From the NCBI RefSeq assembly GCF_020905295.1, contig NZ_JAJJMM010000001.1, positions 4,898,001 to 4,962,000 on the forward strand: a stretch of 64,000 bases of DNA, given 5' to 3'. This document shows positions 8,918-16,497 of the stretch, one piece after another. Positions within the stretch are counted from its first letter, which is position 1; each line of letters opens with the position of its first letter. Source of the DNA: Flavobacterium piscisymbiosum (GTDB lineage Bacteria; Bacteroidota; Bacteroidia; Flavobacteriales; Flavobacteriaceae). The notes under the pieces were generated by a model, which ran no database searches, was not told where the DNA came from, and was given only the letters and a program-made list of their open reading frames with translations. Both the position numbers and the translations under genes were made by a program.

Positions 8918-9319
8918 CTATTTCCTTACGATTACATCAGTATTGTTTACAAATAATAGTTGCTCCATATTATCCATTTTAGTAAGTGATAATATGCCAT
9001 TTTTGTTTTCGTTGATTGCATTTATCCTAAAACAAAATTCATTTCCGTCTTTGTCCATTAAAGTTATAAATTCAATAGTATCAGATGAATAATTTTGACA
9101 GGAATGCGAAATGGTATAGCGATACATTACCTTAAAAATGTTTTTATTATAGTTGTAGACTTTTCCATCCTGGCTGAAAACCCATTTCGTATCCCGGTTT
9201 TGATCCATATACCAGGTTCCGATAATTTTTTTTGATGAAGGGTCTTCACTTTGGTTTTGTCCGGAGATTGTAGGTATTTGCAATAACAACAGTAAAATTA
9301 AAAATAGCTTTTTCATCAT
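8918..9319 (-). CDS. Exported lipocalin-like small protein, 133 residues
   Basis: A signal peptide (about 1-20, ending ISGQ) is followed by a segment starting IIGTWYMDQNRDTKWVFS. An IxGTW start is typical of the lipocalin-like domains of exported Bacteroidota proteins. The mature part is only about 110 residues and beta-rich, with a cysteine pair (SHSCQN, NEFCFR). The ligand is unknown. It is upstream of and on the same strand as the lipoprotein and YARHG genes. Confidence 0.7.
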   Translation of the reverse strand: MMKKLFLILLLLLQIPTISGQNQSEDPSSKKIIGTWYMDQNRDTKWVFSQDGKVYNYNKNIFKVMYRYTISHSCQNYSSDTIEFITLMDKDGNEFCFRINAINENKNGILSLTKMDNMEQLLFVNNTDVIVRK

Positions 9320-9474
9320 TTTTATTGTTTAATGGGTTGTCTGGTTTTCATTGTTATTTGAAAACTTGTTTGTAAAAATAATATTTAATTTGATGAGTAG
9401 AATATATAAAACTCATCTACTCCTCACTTTAAACTGCTTCATTTTCCATCGGAACATTTCATTGGTAGTTGATA

Positions 9475-9936
9475 TCATTCAATTGGTTCTGTAAAAATAT
9501 ATTGTTCATCATATTCGATTTCAAATGCTTTTAGGATTTTTTGATATTCCTCTAAAAAAGATTCTTTTTTATGATGTTCCTCCTGATTTTGGATATACCG
9601 AATTACATTGGGAACATGACTTCTTGAATACGAAAAAGCACCGTAACCTTCCTGCCATGCAAAAGCCAAACACAATTTTTCTTGTTTAATCCATTTACTT
9701 GTTTCTGTTTTTACATTTTGAATAAGCGCAGAAATAGATTGTGTTGGACGCATACCTATAAAGATATGAATATGATCGGGCATACTGTTGATGCAAAGCA
9801 TTTTATGATGATTTGATTGAATTATACCCGTTATGTATTGATGCAATCTGTCTTTCCATTCCTTGTCAATTAATGCTTTACGATATTTTACTGCGAAAAC
9901 AAATTGTATATGTAACTGTGTGTATGTATTTGCCAT
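9475..9936 (-). CDS. Y1 (HUH) transposase of the IS200/REP-associated type
   Basis: This is a 153-residue single-strand-DNA transposase (Y1_Tnp, PF01797). The HUH metal motif is visible as PDHIHIFIG (His-Ile-His near residues 55-57), and the catalytic tyrosine is expected in VIRYIQNQEEHH (near residue 113). The C-terminal tail (FEIEYDEQYIF) is typical of RAYT-like proteins rather than minimal IS200 transposases. It stands alone with no tnpB. Palindromes carrying ATGTTCC/GGAACAT lie directly upstream (9951-10521), and an inverted half copy lies just past its stop (9446-9468). The gene is intact. Its job is probably to mobilise these palindromes. Confidence 0.9.
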   Translation of the reverse strand: MANTYTQLHIQFVFAVKYRKALIDKEWKDRLHQYITGIIQSNHHKMLCINSMPDHIHIFIGMRPTQSISALIQNVKTETSKWIKQEKLCLAFAWQEGYGAFSYSRSHVPNVIRYIQNQEEHHKKESFLEEYQKILKAFEIEYDEQYIFTEPIE

Positions 9937-9950
9937 TTTTTTTTACCTAT

Positions 9951-10211
9951 GAGATGTTCCAATAGAACATTTATTTTGATTTCCTATAATTTATTACCAA
10001 ACAATTTACAAAACCGCAAATAGCTACCGACGAGATGTTCCGATGGAACATTTATTTGATTTCCTATAATTTATTACCAAACAATTTACAAAACCGCAAA
10101 TAGCTACCGACGAGATGTTCCGATGGAACATTTATTTGATTTCCTATAATTTATTACCAAATAATTTGCAAAACCGTAAATATCTACCGACGAGATGTTT
10201 CGATGGAACAT
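9951..10211. repeat. Tandem array: three 80-81 bp units, each with a REP-like hairpin
   Basis: Three direct repeats run 9951-10031, 10032-10111 and 10112-10191, and a fourth copy begins at 10192 but diverges after about 25 bases. Each unit opens with GAGATGTTCCGATGGAACAT (an inverted repeat ATGTTCC/GGAACAT with a 3-base loop), continues with a conserved AT-rich body containing CCTATAATTTATTACCAAA, and ends in CTACCGAC. Units 1 and 2 are nearly identical. Hairpins lie at 9954-9970, 10035-10051, 10115-10131 and 10195-10211. Confidence 0.95.
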
Positions 10212-10294
10212 TTATTTTGCAAACAAATTTTCAACTCTTGATTTTCTATAATTCATTGTTAATCAAATTACAAACTCCAAAATAACAATATTTC

Positions 10295-10521
10295 ATGTTC
10301 CATAGGAACATTTCATCGGTAGCTAAAAAAAAATGTTGTTTTAGATATCGTCCCGGAGGGACGGTTGAAATTATACAATTGATTTTTTGAAAAATGTATT
10401 GTTCAAACGAAATTTTTGAATCAAAAATGAACAACATCATCTCAACCAACGAGATGTTCCGATGGAACATTAAAAAAACATTTTCTCATTTGTCTACCAA
10501 CGAAATGTTCCTAAGGAACAT
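10295..10521. repeat. Further dispersed REP-like hairpins of the transposase array
   Basis: Three more copies of the ATGTTCC-NNN-GGAACAT palindrome occur at 10295-10311, 10454-10470 and 10505-10521. The first is inverted relative to the others: its flanking CATCGGTAG is the reverse complement of the CTACCNACGA head seen in the tandem units. A separate palindrome, CGTCCCGGAGGGACG (near 10349-10363), lies between them. The rest of 9937-10756 shows no convincing gene. A 74-codon frame on the minus strand starts inside a hairpin and is not credible. Confidence 0.85.
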
Positions 10522-10756
10522 TCTTTGTAAACAAAATAAGTAACTTGTTATTTTTACTTGGATTTACTTTGAAAATTTTAGTGGTAAATAAACCATCAAA
10601 TCTATAAAATTGCCAATTTAATATTACCTCAAAAAGCTTTAATTATAATAGATGAAGGCAAGCCTTTGATTGTAATTGATACCTGGAACCAGATAAGAAT
10701 TTTTAGAAAATTTTAGCATTGTCAAAACTTTAATAAAGTTTCAAAATCATAACAAT

Positions 10757-11074
10757 TTATCTCTCCAAAAAAAACTCCAGTTGCTTAAAAACCGGAATCA
10801 AAGATTTTCCTTTTTCGGATAAATTATATTCAATATGAAGAGGTTTCAGTTTGATCACATTTTTATCTAAAATACCAAAATCTTCCAGTTCGCGAAGTGC
10901 TACTGCGATAGATTGTTTATTAGCACCTTTAATCTCTCTTAAAAGTCCGTTGAAGCGTAAAGGACCATTAACAGCCAACAAAAAAATCTGTGGTTTCCAT
11001 TTTCCGGACAACAATTTTAGAAGCCCTTCTGCCGGACATTCATTTTCTTTTGGAGATTTATTTTCTGTAGTCAT
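10757..11074 (-). CDS. HxlR-family transcriptional regulator
   Basis: The protein is a 105-residue winged helix-turn-helix of the HxlR family. The hallmark start CPAEGLLKLLSGKWKPQI (residues 13-30) includes the Cys found in redox- or electrophile-sensing members. RFNGLLREIKGANKQSIAVA is the recognition helix region, and a wing and dimerisation helix follow. It is divergent from the DsbA-family gene at 11171 across 96 bp and probably controls it. Confidence 0.95.
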   Translation of the reverse strand: MTTENKSPKENECPAEGLLKLLSGKWKPQIFLLAVNGPLRFNGLLREIKGANKQSIAVALRELEDFGILDKNVIKLKPLHIEYNLSEKGKSLIPVFKQLEFFLER

Positions 11075-11170
11075 ATTTTTTAGACTAATTGACTTGTGAT
11101 TAAAGATAAGCGATGTTTGCAGTAAAATTATAAAATTAAAAACCGAAGCGTAAATTTAAAACAGTTATTT

Positions 11171-12157
11171 ATGAAAATACTGTCGCTATTATTAATCCTG
11201 ATTTTCAGTTGTAGCTGTCAATCGCAAATTATCTCTAAAATGAACGAAAACAAGATAAATCCGTTATTGTGCGATCCCGAAACCGGAACATGCGAAATGC
11301 CTGTTGATGAAAAACAAAATGAAATTGGCACTATTACGACAGAAACTAAACCAATAAAAATTGTTTATTACACAGATCCCATTTGCTCTTCGTGTTGGGG
11401 AATTGAACCACAATTGAGAAAACTAAAACTGGAATACGGCGATTATATTGATATTGATTACCGAATGGGCGGCCTCCTACCCGATTGGTCTTACAATAGC
11501 GGCGGAATAAGCAAACCATCTGATGTAGCGCATCATTGGAACGAAGCCAGTTTACATTACGAAATGCCTATCGATGGAAATGTTTGGATTGAAGATCCTC
11601 TTGATTCTTCGTATCCGTCTTGTATTGCGATGAAAGCGGCACAAATTCAGAGTAAGGAAAAAGCAATAAAATTTATGCGAATTCTTCGTGAAAAATTATT
11701 TCTCGAAAAGAAAAACATTGCAAAATGGGAAAACATTGCAGAGTCTGCGCAACTTGCCGGTCTTGACATTAATAAATTAAAAACAGATTATGAAGGAAAG
11801 GCAAAAACACTTTTTCAGGAAGATTTAGCTTACGCAAAAACCCTGGGCGTACGAGGTTTCCCTACTTTGTTTTTTTCTGATGGAAATAATAATCAGTTAA
11901 CGGTTTACGGTTCTAAACCTTACGCTTCTTATGAAAACGCTTTATTGGCATTATACCCTGAAGCTAAAAAGAAACTATTTATTGCAGCAAATTCTTTAGC
12001 TCTATTTGAAATTTATCCCACTTTAGCTCCAAAAGAATATGCCGTAATCCTGGATAAATCTTATACTGAAGCGACAACTATTTTAGAAGACTTATACGAA
12101 AAAGGAGAATTGAATAAAAAATCAATCAGGAATGGTTCGCTTTATAGTAGAAAATAA
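11171..12157 (+). CDS. DsbA-family protein with CxxCW active site (SpxH/FrnE-like)
   Basis: The protein has 328 residues. The N-terminus resembles a lipoprotein signal (ILIFSCSCQS; possible lipid-modified Cys near 14-16). After a linker, a DsbA-family thioredoxin fold begins with KIVYYTDPICSSCWGIEPQL (active-site CSSC near residues 74-77), has a long helical insert, and returns to the fold at GVRGFPTLFF with the cis-proline. The DPxCxxCWG form is found in FrnE and SpxH relatives. A lipid anchor would place it outside the cytoplasm, unlike SpxH. It is followed by a terminator at 12167 and paired with the divergent HxlR regulator. Confidence 0.85.
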   Translation: MKILSLLLILIFSCSCQSQIISKMNENKINPLLCDPETGTCEMPVDEKQNEIGTITTETKPIKIVYYTDPICSSCWGIEPQLRKLKLEYGDYIDIDYRMGGLLPDWSYNSGGISKPSDVAHHWNEASLHYEMPIDGNVWIEDPLDSSYPSCIAMKAAQIQSKEKAIKFMRILREKLFLEKKNIAKWENIAESAQLAGLDINKLKTDYEGKAKTLFQEDLAYAKTLGVRGFPTLFFSDGNNNQLTVYGSKPYASYENALLALYPEAKKKLFIAANSLALFEIYPTLAPKEYAVILDKSYTEATTILEDLYEKGELNKKSIRNGSLYSRK

Positions 12158-12166
12158 TCTAAAACT

Positions 12167-12201
12167 AAAAAGTCGTAAAGATTAATTCCTTTACGACTTT
12201 T
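12167..12201. terminator. Bidirectional terminator between convergent DsbA-like and phytochrome genes
   Basis: A perfect stem AAAAGTCGTAAAG/CTTTACGACTTTT with an 8-base loop lies 10 bases after the DsbA-like stop. The A and T flanks let it work in both directions, and the phytochrome gene ends 38 bases away on the other strand. Confidence 0.8.
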
Positions 12202-12238
12202 ACTTTTATTAATATTGTGCCTTCGAAACCAATTATCA

Positions 12239-14515
12239 TCAATTGGCTATAAGAGAATCATTTGGATCACAAGGAAAATAAATCGTAATTTCTGTTCCTT
12301 CATTTAGTTTACCCACAGCACGAATATTTCCGTGGCAGGTTTGCATAATTTTTTTGCATAGAGCCAGTCCAACTCCTGAACCATCATATTTTTCGAGCGT
12401 ATGTAATCTGGTAAATATTTTAAAAATAGACTCCGCATATTCTTGCTCGAAACCAATACCGTTATCACTAAATTTTACCCAATTACAATATACTTTATTA
12501 GAATATTCATTGATTTCCGGTTCTTTTGAAGCTGTTACCTTAATCAACGGAAGTCGGTTTACAGAAGCGTATTTTAATGAATTTTGCATGATATTCGAAA
12601 ATAACTGCTTCATCAAAAACGGAACAGCATGCACTTCAGGCAAACTTTCGCATTCAACATTGGCTTTATTTTCTTCCATTATCTCCTTCATATCCCGCAA
12701 GGTTTCTTCCATAATAGTATTAAGGTTTACTTTTTGAATGGATTCTTTGGTATGTTTTATTCGGGTATATTTAAGGATATCTATCAATAAATTCTGCATT
12801 CTATTCGCAGATTTGGTTACGCGCTGTAACGAATCTATTATCGCTACCGAAGGGATTTCGGTAGTATCTGATAATACTTTCGAAGCAATAAACTGAATCT
12901 TACGCAAAGGTTCCTGCAAATCGTGTGTACTAATCCAGTTAATATTTTCCAGTTCCAGATTTGTTTCTTTCAATACATCACTAAGGTTTCGGTATTTCTC
13001 TTCTTCTTCACTAAGCAACAACATGATAATCTGATTATGAAGAGAATGCGCATAACTTGCCGCTGCAGTTAGTTCCGGTTGTAACCAGGCTTTACTTTGA
13101 TGTTTTATAATCTGTTTCCATAAATTAAATGAATTTCTGGGATGCAGTCCTTTACTATCGATAATAATGGCTTTTTCAGGATCTCCTGCCCAATTGATCA
13201 CGGCAACCGTTTCTGGTCTGTACCAAATAATATTATTACCATTTCCCAAAGCGTAATAAATTATTCCGGAAACATCCTCGTAACTTTTTAAATCTGTTAC
13301 AAAATTGCTCACTTTATTAGTACTGAATGTTTTTCCGTACTCGTTATCCTGCATGCTCATGATGATCTTTTCGATCTCCTGATCAGATGGAGTTATTCCG
13401 TTTTTGTACGTTTTATGTCCAATACAAATAGAAACTCCGGTAGCATTACAAAGCTTTAGCAACTCAGGATTAGCACAAATAACTTCAAAAGAATCATTTT
13501 TTAACGGCAGATTCAAAGCTGTTAATTGTTCCAGGGCTTTATTCGTTTTACGTGCAATCTCATATTCATCATTCGATTGCCTTAAATCGATTTGAGAAGT
13601 AATAAACTGACCCTGAAGTTTGGCTGCCAGTCGAATTTCGGGAGAAATATTTTTAGGCGAATAATGGTGACAGGCAATAAGTCCCCACAATCTGCCGTGA
13701 TGAATAAGCGAAATAGTAAGCGTTGCTCCAACTCCCATGTTTTTAAGATATTCAACATGAATTGGCGATGTGCTTCGCAACGACGAAAGACTCAGATCAA
13801 GATTTTTATTTTCTTTGTCATCAATAGTAAAAATAGGAACCGGTTCGTAACCAATATCAACAATAAGCCGCAAAAGATTTTTCATATACAATTCTCTTGC
13901 CTGCACCGGAATATCAGTATGAGGATAATGAAGCCCTAAAAATGGTTCCAGATCTTCTCTGCAATTTTCTGCAAAAATTTCACCGTTATAATCTTCATCA
14001 AAACGATAAATCATTACACGATCATATCCTGTTATTTCCCTTGTTCCCTCAGCAACAAGCGCACACAACTCTTTTAATGATCGGGTATTGTTCATATTAG
14101 ACACAAACTGAATGGTCTGCGCATAAATATTGGCTAATTGTTCTTTGCCGGTAGATTGTGGCTCTGCTTCGAGCACATATATTGCACCGGATTTATGTAT
14201 CGTAATCTGAAATGCTACGTCTTTTAGTTCGACTTCAAGCGGAAAAACTAGCTGCTCTTTTTGATTGTGTACATAATCATAAAGCTCTTTTTGTGCCGAT
14301 GCTCCAAAAATCTTACTGAATTTGTGACCTAATAATTCGTCGTACGTTAAATCAAGAAACAAATTGATATTAGCACTGCAAAATTCAATTTCCCAATCTA
14401 AATTTATTCCTAACAAAAAACCATGAGGCTGAATACTTCCCGGAATGTGTATGGGTTCATGTTCACAATTTGTTAGTGTGACCAAATCACGATTTACAAT
14501 GTCCTTAATTTTCAT
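12239..14515 (-). CDS. bphP: Bacteriophytochrome histidine kinase
   Basis: This is a red/far-red light sensor kinase of 758 residues. Order: PAS (about 1-110) with the biliverdin-binding Cys17 in TNCEHEPIHIPGSIQPHG, GAF (about 140-310) with the DIP motif in HYPHTDIPVQARELY near residue 200 and the conserved LIACHHYSPK, PHY (about 320-500), a HisKA dimerisation domain with phosphoacceptor His in WISTHDLQEPLRKI near residue 530, and a HATPase domain (NIMQNSLKYA, DNGIGFEQ, GSGVGLALCKKIM). Light changes should alter autophosphorylation. It overlaps the heme oxygenase gene by 4 bases, so chromophore supply and sensor are coupled. No response regulator is adjacent, so the output partner is elsewhere. 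Confidence 0.96.
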   Translation of the reverse strand: MKIKDIVNRDLVTLTNCEHEPIHIPGSIQPHGFLLGINLDWEIEFCSANINLFLDLTYDELLGHKFSKIFGASAQKELYDYVHNQKEQLVFPLEVELKDVAFQITIHKSGAIYVLEAEPQSTGKEQLANIYAQTIQFVSNMNNTRSLKELCALVAEGTREITGYDRVMIYRFDEDYNGEIFAENCREDLEPFLGLHYPHTDIPVQARELYMKNLLRLIVDIGYEPVPIFTIDDKENKNLDLSLSSLRSTSPIHVEYLKNMGVGATLTISLIHHGRLWGLIACHHYSPKNISPEIRLAAKLQGQFITSQIDLRQSNDEYEIARKTNKALEQLTALNLPLKNDSFEVICANPELLKLCNATGVSICIGHKTYKNGITPSDQEIEKIIMSMQDNEYGKTFSTNKVSNFVTDLKSYEDVSGIIYYALGNGNNIIWYRPETVAVINWAGDPEKAIIIDSKGLHPRNSFNLWKQIIKHQSKAWLQPELTAAASYAHSLHNQIIMLLLSEEEEKYRNLSDVLKETNLELENINWISTHDLQEPLRKIQFIASKVLSDTTEIPSVAIIDSLQRVTKSANRMQNLLIDILKYTRIKHTKESIQKVNLNTIMEETLRDMKEIMEENKANVECESLPEVHAVPFLMKQLFSNIMQNSLKYASVNRLPLIKVTASKEPEINEYSNKVYCNWVKFSDNGIGFEQEYAESIFKIFTRLHTLEKYDGSGVGLALCKKIMQTCHGNIRAVGKLNEGTEITIYFPCDPNDSLIAN

Positions 14516-15117
14516 TGTTTACTATTATTCAAAAAATGGTTGTAAATAGTATCAAAAGCATAAACAGCACCTTTTATGATTTCGTCCTGACAATTATTTT
14601 GTTGTTCGTATGTTGTAAGTTGGCTTAGAAAATTTTTCCAGTAACTTCCTGTTTTATTACCATAACCTGCAAAATACGAGACTCCTTCCTGCTGATCTAA
14701 TCCCGGAATTGTTTCTATATTTTTTAGAATAAAACGTCCGCCAAGCGAGGATCCTTCTATAACATATAGAATGCCTAATGCAAAGGGAACATTGATATCC
14801 TGATTACTAAAAACCGAAACTGTATTGTTTTTTGTGTAATGCAAAAAAGAAAGGTCTTTATCAATTAATTGCGTTTTTTCCCTTTCCTCTAAATCTGTAA
14901 TATGATCTTTTAGTAAAGGAAAAACAATTTCCTGAGCACTATAATGCACATCATACATTAGCGATAAATAATGGCAATAATCAGCCATCTTCATTTGAGG
15001 AGAAAGTATGGATGCTGAAACCGGAAGGCTTTCGAGCTTTTTATGCGATGTGGCTGTTTGATTTTTAAGGTTTTCTAAAAAATCAATAGTTAAAGTAGAA
15101 TCTAAATTGTTACTCAT
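14512..15117 (-). CDS. Bacterial heme oxygenase supplying biliverdin to the phytochrome
   Basis: The 201-residue protein fits heme oxygenase in length and motifs. The proximal heme ligand is expected at His in TATSHKKLESLP (near residue 25). The distal helix is GILYVIEGSSLGGRFI (about 114-129), where the glycines contact heme. It opens heme to biliverdin, the chromophore of bacteriophytochromes, and releases iron and CO. The stop codon overlaps the bphP start as ATGA, a classic bphO-bphP arrangement. It is the first gene of the operon; its promoter should lie in 15118-15307, where I could not identify a clear box. Confidence 0.92.
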   Translation of the reverse strand: MSNNLDSTLTIDFLENLKNQTATSHKKLESLPVSASILSPQMKMADYCHYLSLMYDVHYSAQEIVFPLLKDHITDLEEREKTQLIDKDLSFLHYTKNNTVSVFSNQDINVPFALGILYVIEGSSLGGRFILKNIETIPGLDQQEGVSYFAGYGNKTGSYWKNFLSQLTTYEQQNNCQDEIIKGAVYAFDTIYNHFLNNSKQ

Positions 15118-15307
15118 TGTAGATTGTGGTCATGTAAATTAATCTTTGTACGATATGCTATTTAATTCATGTTTTAGGTAATGTAAAAAACACAATTATG
15201 GCATTCTGGTAAATGTAGCCTTTTTAATCGGTAAAAATTTTATCGGTTTATTTAAAATTACATTTTACTGTGCATTTTTTGCCGGAAAACTCATTTACCA
15301 CTTACAT

Positions 15308-15793
15308 TTATACTTCTTCCAAAATTAATTCTGAAACTGCATCAATCGCCTGATCAACGATACTTTCAGGTTTTCCTTTAAATGTAAATTGTCTGGCTAT
15401 TTCTTTATCCGGAAAGATAATATGAACAAAAATAGTTCCTACAGGTTTACGTGGAGTTTCGCTTCCGCCCGGTGTTGTTAGTCCGGTTAGGGCTACGCAA
15501 ATATCAGACAGAACATAACGATGAAAATTTTGTGCCATTAATTTGGTAACAATGGCAGATTCTGCAGTATGCTTTTGAATGGTTCCCTGCGGAATTAAAA
15601 GTAAATCTTCTTTCATTGAAGTATGATAACAAACCATGCCACCAATGAGAATTTGTCCCGAATTGATCACGGTAGAAAATTCATAACTTAATTTTCCTGC
15701 CGAGGCACTTTCTACAAAACTGATGGTCCAATTTTTCTTTATTAAAGCCTGGCAACATGCAGTCACTTTTTCTGAAGCCATATTATTACTCAA
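15308..15793 (-). CDS. CinA C-terminal-like nicotinamide-nucleotide amidohydrolase
   Basis: The 161-residue protein consists only of the CinA C-terminal domain (PF02464, PncC type). The motif SFVESASAGKLSYEFS (about 25-40) contains the catalytic-site serine region, and VALTGLTTPGG (about 105-115) is also conserved. Stand-alone PncC proteins deamidate nicotinamide mononucleotide and so recycle NAD precursors. It is last in a minus-strand run with DUF6766 and catalase (gaps of 14 and 33 bp), suggesting one stress-related transcript. Confidence 0.9.
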   Translation of the reverse strand: MSNNMASEKVTACCQALIKKNWTISFVESASAGKLSYEFSTVINSGQILIGGMVCYHTSMKEDLLLIPQGTIQKHTAESAIVTKLMAQNFHRYVLSDICVALTGLTTPGGSETPRKPVGTIFVHIIFPDKEIARQFTFKGKPESIVDQAIDAVSELILEEV

Positions 15794-15807
15794 TTAATTA
15801 TACTTAT

Positions 15808-16464
15808 TTATTCTCCTGTTTCGCTATGAGGTGCGTCTACAGGTTTAGATTGTGAAGATCCTTTTTGTCGTAAAAAAATAGACAATACGATAATAGCAAA
15901 AACCGAAAGAAATTCGCTTTGCCAATTCTGAAAAGATTCAAACCAAAATCTTGATTCACCTAAATAATCCACCAAAGAAAGTTGTGGATCTCCTTTTAAA
16001 ACATTCACTGTATTTTCATCTTTTAGACTTCCATAAAAATGAAGTACAAAAGAAGCAAAAAACAGCAAAAACAAACTGATTGTCAATGAGTTTTTATATA
16101 GCCAAAGCCAAACTCCCCCTTTTTTAACGGGCCATGGCGCGCCTTTTCGGTTGGCCGAAGGTTCACGGTCCACTTCTTCATCTCCATCAAAACCTTTCGA
16201 TTCTGATGATCCTTTTTGTTTGAGAAAAATAGTCAGCCATACTAACAAAGCCATTTGCAGAAACTCACTTTCCCAATTTTCGAAAGTAGCTTCTATGAAA
16301 TGTCCGGTGGTCAAATAATTACTCATCGTAACTGCATGACCACCGTTTTCTAAAAGCTCTTTGTTATATTCTTCTATACCAAAAAATACCTGACCTATAA
16401 AGGCACCGATAAAAAGTAACAGAAACACAATTGACAAACTGTTATGGTAGAAAAACTTTTTCAT
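15808..16464 (-). CDS. DUF6766-type membrane protein with internal duplication
   Basis: The protein has 218 residues and two homologous halves. Each half has a start like FFYHNSLSIVFLLLFIGAF or WLYKNSLTISLFLLFFASF, then a loop containing FENWESEFLQ or FQNWQSEFLS, then a second helix ending in FLKQKGSSESK or FLRQKGSSQSK. That gives four membrane helices in a 2+2 pattern, with the repeated RQKGSS segment in the cytoplasm. I assign DUF6766 from memory; function is unknown. It lies between a catalase and a PncC-like gene in one operon, so a role in stress protection is plausible but unproven. Confidence 0.8.
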   Translation of the reverse strand: MKKFFYHNSLSIVFLLLFIGAFIGQVFFGIEEYNKELLENGGHAVTMSNYLTTGHFIEATFENWESEFLQMALLVWLTIFLKQKGSSESKGFDGDEEVDREPSANRKGAPWPVKKGGVWLWLYKNSLTISLFLLFFASFVLHFYGSLKDENTVNVLKGDPQLSLVDYLGESRFWFESFQNWQSEFLSVFAIIVLSIFLRQKGSSQSKPVDAPHSETGE

Positions 16465-16497
16465 TTACTGCTTATTAGAAATTACATTTCAAAGAAA

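Noticed and set aside
9951..10211. Possible CRISPR array
   Set aside because: Repeat units of 80 bases are contiguous with no unique spacers, and each has an internal palindrome tied to the transposase; no cas gene is nearby.
10246..10470. 74-codon minus-strand reading frame near the transposase array
   Set aside because: It starts inside a REP-like hairpin, has no recognisable protein features, and runs over repeat sequence.
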